Of a stretch of 64,000 nt of DNA, positions 56,389-64,000 are shown one piece after another (the stretch's first letter is position 1; each line of letters begins with the position of its first letter). The notes under the pieces are model-generated. The model ran no database searches, was not told where the DNA came from, and saw only the letters and a list, made by a program, of their open reading frames with translations. Location of the stretch: NCBI GenBank assembly GCA_947683425.1, contig CANTUQ010000073.1, forward strand, positions 7,412,501 through 7,476,500, in the 5' to 3' direction. The position numbers and the translations under genes are program-made. Source of the DNA: Excoecaria cochinchinensis. Its lineage: Eukaryota > Streptophyta > Magnoliopsida > Malpighiales > Euphorbiaceae.

Positions 56389-58336
56389 CCGCCCCTCGCA
56401 CTGCGCGAGGCCGTCCCTCGTGAGGAGTGTGCTGTGCGAGGCCGCCCCTCGGGCTGCCCAAGGCTGTCCCTCAGCTAGGGGCTGCCCCTCGACAAGGGGC
56501 AGGATGCTCGAGGGTGCCCCTCGTGAGAGGCGGGTGCTTGCGCAAAGTGCCCCTAGCCTCCAAGCTGTCTCTCGTCATCCCTGCAACGTTTTTATCGTTT
56601 TTCCTTCCCGAAAATGTTAGAATTTAATGCCAGAATTTAATTGTAACACTTTTCGGGAATTTTGAGTCTCAAAAACCATTTTAAAATTAATTTTTTGAGT
56701 TTAATTGGAGAGTTTTACTTCGAAGAAAGAGGAGAATTTTGGCTGAAGAAAAAGGAGAGTTCTTCGAGAGGAGAAAAAAGAAGAAGATCTGGGGATTTTG
56801 TTTTGGAAAAAAAGAAAAAGAATTCATTTTTTCTTGAAGATTGATAAGGAAATCATATCACGTTCTACTTTTCAGATTGAATAATTTTGAGGGTAAAATT
56901 CTAGGCTCAATTGCATAATTTTATTTTTTTTATTTGTTATTCTTCCATTTGTTCATAAAGTTTGGATATTTTGTGCGATCAAGTTGTTGTATTTGTTTTT
57001 TTTTTGTTTATGATTTAAGTTAATTTAGATGTTTTTAGCATAAACATGATATAGAATCAAGCAAAACTAATTAAAATTGCTTTTTTTGTTGAAGATTTTT
57101 CTGTTTACTCCTCCATGGTTCCTGCCCGTGAGGGGCAGGAAGAGAGTGAGGGGCGGCCATCCTACCCCTCGTGGCTAGGCCGCCCCTAACCCCTTTTTTT
57201 TTCCATTTTTAACTTATTTTGTCCCCATTTTTATACTTTTCAATCCATATTTTGCATAGTTTTTTGTGTGATTTTAATTTTATTTTCTCATGTTTATTTT
57301 ATTTTTCATTATTTTATGTGATAATATTTATTTTTATTATTTTATTTAAATTAATTGTTTTTCTAGATTTATTCACTGATATTAGTTGTGTTTTGTTTTT
57401 CTTATTGCGTATACAATTCTTATTTTTGTTTGAACATACTCAATGGAAAATAGGGATCCATGGAGATTTGGAGACACCTTTTGGTTTGATTTGTTTTGCA
57501 TTTTTGTTATTTTTCATTATTTTGCTTTTTATTTATTTTATTATGTAATTTGTGATACATTTAGTTTATTTTATGTACGTTAAAAAGAAAATCATTAAAA
57601 CATTTTTATTAATAAATTGGATTTTTCTTAGTAAAATAGTACCAATGTCCTAATTTTTAACTAATAAATCTCATTTTGAAAGGAAGAGTTAATTTTATCA
57701 AAATGAGATCACTCATCCCGATTTTTTGAAGATGTCTAAAAATAACTCTTTGTTTTTTAGTAAACATGAAGGAACCAATGTTCCTGTTCCAAATAAATAT
57801 CCTGATTTATGTATACTTATTTATTTATTTTATTTTGTCATTTATTTATTTTAATTTTCTATTTTGGGGGATTGTATTTTTATCCCATTTTATTTATTTT
57901 TGTTTGTTTTAATTTGGGAGATTGTATTTTTGTCCAAATTTCATCTTTTATTTTTTTTTTGTAATTTACTTTATCTTTTTTTGATGCTTGATGTGCGCGT
58001 TAATTTTAATGCACCTCGTGTGAGAGAGAGATGAAAATTTAATATCAAAAATCCATTTATAATTAATCAAGGTATTAATCAGAGTAAAGTTCTGAATCTT
58101 TCTCTAGTTTGACCCCGAGATTAGATGAACTTTCCCAAATTCTTGTAAATTGGGTAGCGACTCCAAAATATCTCAATGGTGCCTATAGATTTCATGGAAT
58201 TAGATGAACTTCCCCAATATTTTATTGGGAAAGGATTCCAAAATGTCTCATATTACCCCAGATCAAAAGATACAAACCCTCTCGGGCTCTAAAAGCGGGC
58301 CGCCAGGAAAAAAAATCGGGTTCGGCGCGCATCACA
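56389..58336 (+). repeat. E: 5' LTR, second segment
   Basis: After the duplicated CCGCC it resumes the GC-rich module (to about 56545: GGCCGCCCCTCGGGCTGCCC, GGGGCTGCCCCTCGACAAGG), then AT-rich DNA. A second island with the same GAGGGGCGG vocabulary lies at 57118-57195. The U5-like end reads …GTTCGGCGCGCATCACA. Family words CACTCATCCCG (57711) and GATTGTATTTTTATCCC (57870) are present. It contains no gene. Confidence 0.88.
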
Positions 58337-58337
58337 G

Positions 58338-58356
58338 TGGCGACTCCGCTGGGGAC
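58338..58356 (+). promoter_or_regulatory. E: primer-binding site (tRNA-Arg type)
   Basis: TGGCGACTCCGCTGGGGAC, one base from the LTR end, one mismatch from A and F. Confidence 0.88.
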
Positions 58357-59063
58357 TTTAAAACTTTGCTTCGAAACTGCCTTTGTTAATAATATAATTG
58401 GGTTTTTATAAATTAAAATACTATCTCTTTTCGTAAAATTGCATTGCATACATGCTAGAGCCTTAGATTTATGCTAGATGGTCCCTATTCTTACACTGGT
58501 GCGTTCCCGAAGCACGACCTTATGTTCACTCAATGTGGGAAAGTGTTAAGGATAATCACCAACTCAAGCCTAGTACCTTTTTGTATATCAAAGAGAGACC
58601 CGATTGGTCATTATGCTCGTGATGAGCTAGACTCATTAGCAGAGACTATGCTTAGGTAGCCCTAAAGTATCGTCACCTTTGACCAAAGCTCATATAATGG
58701 CAAATAGATACTTCCCTTAGGTGAAATGCACTGTAATACTGTGCTTGCTATGCACCCCATTATATATTGAACAAAATCAATTAAATTAAATGGTCTTTCA
58801 TCAAAGGCTTTCATGCCTCGGTGGGCCCATCCTAGTTTAATTGGAGTGTTTAAATACATGATGGCTAAAACCCATATGTATGTGCATTAGACAAGAGGTG
58901 TTATGCTACAGGTTTTTCACCAGGCATCCAATGGGTTCCCTATTAACCCTTGGATAAAGCCCACCTAAAAAAAGACCGCACTACCTCGTGTGTGGGAGGG
59001 ATAAGGGCACTACTATGCATTGCATTTCAATCATGCATCATCCTAACAAGGTGTATTCTGTAG
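58357..59063 (+). other. E: 5' leader with predicted splice acceptor at its end
   Basis: Collinear with the leaders of A, F and B. The conserved peptide frame reads IGHYARDELDSLA (58590-58640). It ends with CTAAC (59043-59047), AAGGTGTATTCTGTAG (AG at 59062-59063), then TCATCATAG. The acceptor is weaker than in A and F. Confidence 0.6.
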
Positions 59064-60479
59064 TCATCATAGATTCATCCATGTAGTTTAGAGGTCCCGA
59101 CGGTCGGTTAAAAAGAATTCTACCCTTCAAACTATCGAAACTAGTGTCAGATTCGGGTTCATATTCGCTTTCAGACAGTAGTGAGATATTTTCTTCAGAA
59201 TCATCAATAGAAATAAGTATGGCAAACCCATCAAGTGAGTCTGATACAACCTGTGCTATAACTACTGAAGAAGTGGGAAGGAGAATGGAAGAATTTGAGG
59301 TCAGAATGATGGCCATGATGGGAAATCTTATGGCCACTTTAGTGCCACTTGTTGGGCAACAACCCGCTGCTCCGATTAGGGGTCAAGATGAATAAGGGCC
59401 TATTAGAGAGGATCCCCCTGCGGCAGTTCTGCAGTTGAGCCCAGAGCGCTAGCACCTATAGAGCACAAAGAAGCTCCTAAACCTGAGAATGACTTGTAGG
59501 AAAGGAGCAAGAGGAGCTGGTGGTAATAAAGGGGAAGTAGCCCAAGCTAGAAGAGGAAATGTGGAGAAAAATAGAGGAGAAGTTTGAGGCCATGACAAGG
59601 ATGTTGACTGTGTTAAAGGGAATGAACCCTAAAGATTAGGAGTTAGATGGTAACCATCTGATCCCCCATAACTTTAAGATGCCTGACATCCTTAAGTTTG
59701 ATGGCACTTTTGACCCTACGGCGCACATCAAGCAGTACTCACTAGTAATGAAGGGGATGACCCCAATTAGAAAGCAAAAGATAGAGTACTTCTGCTTGAG
59801 TCTCATAGGGGCTGCGATTGACTGGTAATATGGATTGGACGGAAGGTCCAAAGAAGATTGGGACTTATTAACTGAAAAGTTCCTAAGGCAGTATGATTGA
59901 AGTACCAGGATAGAGATCACGCTGAAGGATTTAGAGTTACTACAATAGAAGTCTCCAGAGTCTTTTCATGAGTATCTCACTCGATGGAGGAATCAGGTTA
60001 TGGAGATAAAGTGTAAACCTAATGCTCCTGATCAAATCCGGTTGTTCATTAGGAATACCAGTCCATACCTAAGAGATGGATTAAAAATGGAAGGGCTAAA
60101 GGATTGGGAGTCTTTAAAAGACATCGCCATAAGGGCAGAAAGTGAGTACATGGCAAAGAGGGCAAGCAGTGAAGCTTTTGTCAAAAAGGGCTATAACAAC
60201 CAAGGGGCAAACAAGCCAGCAAGCTCTAGCAGTGGCAACAGGACTGGAAAGACGGCTGAGGTGTTAGTTATAGGGGTGAACTAGAGGCACTTCTCAAATT
60301 TGGGTCGACTTTTATCGTGGGTATTGAAATGACTGGTAAAGGAAGGGAAGTTGCAACCTTTACCACCCAAGCCAGCTAGTAATGAGTATTGTGCATTCCA
60401 CCAACACACTAGGCATATGACAGACTATTGTGCAAGATTGAGGCACTGGATTCAAGATCTGATCGATAGTAAGTAGATA
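59064..60479 (+). pseudogene. E: gag, broken and cut by Athila G
   Basis: Aligned with A gag from the acceptor onward. Readable parts are SDSGSYSLSDSSEIFSSES, EEVGRRMEEFEVRMMAMMG, the gag core in several frames, MEIKCKPNAPDQIRLFIRNT … GLKDWESLKDIAIRAESEYM, and the CHHC knuckle YCAFHQHTRHMTDYC. Multiple stops are present (for example 59392-59394, and TAA in place of Tyr near 59826). It ends in the middle of QDLIDSK, where the Athila LTR begins. Confidence 0.85.
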
Positions 60480-61821
60480 TGATATGAGCCTAAATAGCTC
60501 ATATTTACTTAATGTGATTAAAATTATGTTTAGTGGTGATTAATTATGTTAGAATTAGATATGTTTTATGTTTTATTTTATGTTTTGTGAGTTTAGGAGA
60601 AAATGGCGAAAATGTAGAAAAAGGAGCAAAAATTGAGCAAGAAAAGATGGTACTGTCGTGAGCGCGATAGAAGGCACCTAAGAAGAAGGAAGAGAAGAGA
60701 AGAAGAAAAGAGAAAATGAGGAATGCTGCTTACTATCGCGGGCGTAAAGTGAGTCGCGATCGCGACAAAGCAAGGAGGATAAAGTGGTCAACTTTATCCT
60801 CTGTCGCGATAGAGGATCTCTCTGTCTCGAGCTCGACAAAGAGATCCATTGGGGCAGTTATTTTGAAACGCCATTTGAATAGTCAAGCCTTTTCACCAAG
60901 CTTTACAACTTTTTTGTAGAGGCATTTGAAGAGATACAAGCTTTTGAAGACTTATATATAGATTTTAACTTGTAAATTAAAAGAGACAGAAATTTAGTTA
61001 GAATTAGGACAAAAAGAACAACTTTTATTCTATAAATTCTCTAAGTACATTTTATGTTTTGAGAAGAAGACAAAGAGCAAAGGAGAAGTTTATATTTTGT
61101 AAAGAGGAAAAGGGTTGAGAGATCTCTTTCTTCTAACTTCTACTTTTACTTCTTCTTTGTGAATGTTTAATGATGTTTTTAGGAACTTGAACAAGCATGT
61201 TTATGTTTGTTTATTCTCATTAATATGAGTCATCTTTAATTAATTGCAGAATTTTTTAATAAGTACTATTGCATGATATTTATAAGTGAGAGTGTAGTTC
61301 GAGAGATATGTTCTTACTTAAAGCTATTAGAGATTCATTGTCAAAACATTGCTAGAGAGATCAGGATGTCATTGCTAGAGAGATTGGGATGTTGATAATT
61401 GTTATAGGTTGATCTATATTCTTAAAATGTATAATATGATATTCTAATTCATTAATGAGAGTTAAGGGTTAGAAATTATACTTGCATGTTTTAGGCATTC
61501 TATTTCATGTCGAAAGAGTGATTTAGAATTTTATGACAACTTGGCTTGCATGTTACAGATTAATTTTTAAACTAGAGAATATTTATCAAGTTCATAATTG
61601 TTAAATCTAATCATAAATCCTACTTATCTTCTTTGATCATCATGAATTAGTGTTAGCATTTAACATTCCACTAATAGTTTAATGTCATCATCAAATTATT
61701 GAACATTGTAAACAAGATAAAATTAAGTAGTAATAGTGAGTAAAAAAACACATACATTCCCCGTGGGAATAATATCTTAAGTACTATAATCGGTAAACCC
61801 TGCGCCTGCGGATTTAGCGCA
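60480..61821 (+). repeat. G: 5' LTR
   Basis: About 1342 bp, starting TGATATGAGCCTAAATAGCT exactly where homology to gag of E stops, and ending …GGATTTAGCGCA before the primer site. It contains a CpG-rich patch at 60650-60830 (GTCGTGAGCGCGATAG, CTATCGCGGGCG, GTCGCGATCGCGAC). The termini TG/CA are inferred, not confirmed by a partner LTR. Confidence 0.6.
60650..60830 (+). other. G: CpG-rich palindromic U3 module
   Basis: Four to five copies of TCGCG…GCGA(TAGA) words, including the palindrome CGCGATCGCG, 170-350 nt from the LTR start in otherwise CpG-poor DNA. Related words (GTCGCGGGTGCGATAGAGG) recur inside the internal region at 63405-63510. Confidence 0.7.
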
Positions 61822-61830
61822 ATAAGTTTT

Positions 61831-61847
61831 TGGCGCCGTTATCGGGG
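61831..61847 (+). promoter_or_regulatory. G: primer-binding site (tRNA-Asp)
   Basis: TGGCGCCGTTATCGGGGA differs by two bases from the complement of plant tRNA-Asp(GUC) (TGGCGCCGTTGCCGGGGA), the standard Athila primer site. Confidence 0.88.
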
Positions 61848-61954
61848 AGTCATTATGATTGATATTATTGCCATTATAAATCTTGATTTATGATTTTGGA
61901 TTGCAGTATTTAATTTGTTTGTTTTGTTTTTACAGGATTAGATAGTTCAAGTTT

Positions 61955-63242
61955 ATGCCTAGAACAAGGAGTTCTCAAGAAGAACTTGAACAATTGAATC
62001 CAGAGATAAAAATATTTTTGTTTAGTAACCATAAATCCAATAAAAAGAAAAATAAAAATAAGAGATCAATTATGGCTAATGAAGAGAATCCACCTAGATT
62101 GATGGATTTTGCTACGCTAGCATTGAGCGGGGCTCAACAAGGAGTGGTAAGGCCTACGGTAAATGCAAAGCAGTTTGAAATTAAACCATCTCTTTTACAA
62201 ATGATTCAAAATAGTATTCAATTCTATGGTTTGGCAAATGAGGATCCAAATGCTCATTTGGCAAATTTCTTAGAAATTTGTGATACCTTTAAGATTAATG
62301 GAGTTTCAACGGATGCAATCAAGCGTAGGCTATTTCCTTTCACATTAAAGGATAAAGCAAAAGCTTGGTTGAATTCACTTGCTAGAGGATCCATTACTAC
62401 TTGGGACCAATTGGCTCAAGCATTTTTGTCTAAGTATTTTTCCCTAGCCAAAACTACAAAGATTATTAAGGATATCACTACCTTTGTGCAATATAACAAT
62501 GAATCTTTGTATAAAGCTTACGAATGGTTTAAGGAATTGCAGCAAAGTTGTCCATATCACAATCTTCCAAGGGAGTTGCTCATGCAAACGTTCTATAATA
62601 GAGTAAATCCAACCATAAGAGGAACCATAGATGCAGCTGCGGGTGGTTCTCTTATGAGGAAGAAACAAATGCTGCATTTGAGTTGCTTGAAGAGATGTCA
62701 ATAAACAATTGCATGTGGCCAACCGAAAGGGCTAAGGTATCAAATTCTTCCCTTGTTAAAGGTTTACATTCCATTAATTTGGTTATTGCTTTGCAAGCAC
62801 AAGTTGCAGCTTTGACCCATAAGATAGACATGGGAGGAACTTCATCAAATGCATGTACAATCTGTGGACAACAAGTCCATGCAAGTGAAGGATGTAATTT
62901 GGGTACGGCAAGTACGGAAGAGCAAGTGAGTTTCATTCAAGGACAAGGGCGTGGGAATCCCTATTCTAATACTTATAACCCTGGATGGAGGAACCATCCA
63001 AATTTCTCATGGGGGAATAATAACAATAATCAGAATAGATGAGGTGTAGGATTTCAACCACCATAAGATAGATTTAGAGCTTTGGAGGTTAAGATGGATA
63101 GATTATTGGAGGGAATAAATTTGAAATTTAGCTCACAAGAGGAGAATCATAAGAGGCTGGAATCTAACTTTGATAAGAATCAAGCTTCATCCATTCATAA
63201 CCTTGAGGTACAATTGGGAAAAATTGCCAATTGATTACCTTC
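61955..63242 (+). pseudogene. gag: G: Athila gag, broken
   Basis: It starts at ATG 61955 (MPRTRSSQEELEQLNPEI). The Athila gag core is clear: FEIKPSLLQMIQNSIQFYGL, DPNAHLANFLEICDTFK, RLFPFTLKDKAKAWLNSL, TWDQLAQAFLSKYF, LMQTFYNRVNPTIRGTIDAAAGGSLM. One base is lost or gained near 62665, after which the frame continues as FELLEEMSINNCMWP. Nonsense codons (TGA at 63040-63042, TAA soon after, TGA near 63232) interrupt the linker. A CTICGQQVHASEGC knuckle lies near 62860-62900. A structural particle protein originally, it cannot be made intact from this copy. Confidence 0.9.
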
Positions 63243-64000
63243 AAGATTACAAGGATGCATTCCGAGTAATACGGAAGATAATCCTAAGGAGCACTTAAAG
63301 GCAATCACATTGAGATCAGGTAACACCTGCAACCATGAATTTGTTTCTACTAACAAAGATGGAGTGATGCAGGAATATGATGTAAAGAAGGATGATGGAC
63401 CTTCAGTCGCGGGTGCGAAGAGGGGAAACATGGCAATATTGCAAGCGCCATCCCATCTGCGAGTGCGCTAGTAGAGAAAGAGCCTTCTGTCGCGGGTGCG
63501 ATAGAGGGGGCACCTAAGGCTAATATTCCAAAAGTTTTCCAACCTCATCCACGGTTTTCGCAGCAAAATAATGATAAGAAATTTCAAACTTTTCTTGATA
63601 AATCGAAGCATTTACATATTAATTTAAATTTTATTGAGGCTATAACTCAAATTCCTAATTATGCTAAGTTTCTAAAGGTGTTAATTTCTAAGAAAAAGAG
63701 TTGGAAAGATTTATCTATTGTTGAATTGACTGAAACATGTAGTTCAGTAATCACTAATAATATGCCTACCAAGCTTAAAGATAATAAGAGTTTCACTATT
63801 CTCTTTACTTTGGGGGATATTGAATTTCCTAAGTGTTTGTGTGATTTAGGTGCTAGTATTAACCTTATGCCATTGTTAATCTTTAAAAAGTTAGGATTAG
63901 AAGATATTAAGTCTACTTCAATGGTTTTGTAATTGGCTGACCAATCAATTAAAAAATCATATGGCATAGTAGAAGATGTGCTAGTTAAAGTAGATAAATT
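63243..64000 (+). pseudogene. G: Athila protease region, broken, runs off window
   Basis: KAITLRSG (about 63298-63321), a hallmark of Athila polyproteins, is followed by a linker with CpG-rich insert-like words (63405-63510), then PKVFQPHPRF, LINFIEAITQIPNYAKFLK-type sequence and the protease core with CDLGASINLMPL (Asp of the DxGAS active site, about 63840-63875). TAA at 63930-63932 replaces a Gln codon (…MVL*LADQSIKKSYGIVEDVL). The frame differs from that of the linker, so at least one shift lies between. RT and beyond are outside the window. Confidence 0.88.

Larger units (their letters stand above)
45029..60479 (+). mobile_element. E: Tat element, interrupted by F and G
   Basis: On the + strand: a 5' LTR (45029-45275 plus 56394-58336, about 2.19 kb without F), tRNA-Arg-type primer site, leader, and a decayed gag that stops at 60479, where Athila LTR G begins. 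The remainder of E lies beyond G, outside the window. It is related to A: the gag remnant and leader align with A throughout. Its age lies between B and F by nesting. Confidence 0.85.
60480..64000 (+). mobile_element. G: Athila element (5' part)
   Basis: On the + strand: LTR, tRNA-Asp primer site, leader, gag, protease, then the window ends. The gag and protease sequences are typical of the Athila clade of Ty3/gypsy. It is inserted in E's gag. The right half and the target duplication lie outside the window. The coding part is broken, so this is a relic. Confidence 0.9.

Noticed and set aside
56420..56627. Cys/Arg-rich frames in E's GC module
   Set aside because: Same artefact: low stop density in a GC island within an LTR.
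61905..61936. Splice acceptor before Athila gag (TTTGTTTTTACAG)
   Set aside because: It looks like an acceptor, but gag here has its own ATG 20 nt downstream and I have only one copy to judge from. A T-rich leader could produce it by chance.

Overview
This window is repeat-rich plant nuclear DNA, most likely from a eudicot. It consists almost entirely of nested LTR retrotransposons. The evidence is plant-type Ty3/gypsy gag-pol proteins (chromovirus/Tekay, Tat/Ogre-like and Athila clades), primer-binding sites matching tRNA-iMet, tRNA-Arg and tRNA-Asp, and a Ty1/copia solo LTR. The AT-rich filler belongs to the LTRs. I found no host gene, rRNA, tRNA, CRISPR array or bacterial operon. A dense pile of this kind suggests intergenic or pericentromeric heterochromatin. 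The species cannot be read from the sequence.

Layout. (K) 1-2395 is the 3' part of a Tekay-like LTR on the + strand; 2396-3242 is unassigned. (B) An old Tat element on the - strand is the scaffold from about 3.2 kb to 44.9 kb. It was cut by four insertions: element A (3811-17870, Tat, -), a copia solo LTR (18362-19824, +), and a Tat solo LTR called D (21623-33743, +), which was itself cut by element C (21774-31368, Tekay, -); the fourth, near its 5' LTR, is element H (about 38.9-44.1 kb, +). H has an ATHILA ORF-1-type gene, a tandem array, a PPT and a 3' LTR. (E) A Tat element on the + strand starts at 45029. Its 5' LTR is cut by element F (45276-56388, -, gag only), and its gag is cut at about 60480 by an Athila element, G (+), which runs off the window. 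Exact or near-exact 5-bp target duplications support A (TTGTG/CTGTG), C (TTTAC), D (TCTAG) and F (CCGCC).

Functional state. Only C has an uninterrupted gag-pol (1543 codons) between almost identical LTRs (about 0.5% apart by eye), so it is the youngest. F has near-identical LTRs (about 1%) and an intact gag, but only a small fossil of pol, so it must borrow enzymes from a relative such as A. A has the whole Tat enzyme set including the second (archaeal-type) RNase H, but with four frameshifts and several stops. B, E, G and H are relics.

Most interesting signals. (1) In four Tat elements gag is preceded by a branch-point-like CTAAC (ATAAC in the oldest), a pyrimidine tract and AG, and the conserved N-terminal gag reading frame lacks an upstream AUG. 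This points to a leader intron. (2) Every LTR near the same U3 offset carries a GC-rich palindromic module whose sequence is private to each element and often recurs elsewhere in that element. (3) F is a non-autonomous gag-only element with a dated-looking pol deletion. (4) Unrelated tandem arrays occupy the same 3'UTR position in A, F and H.
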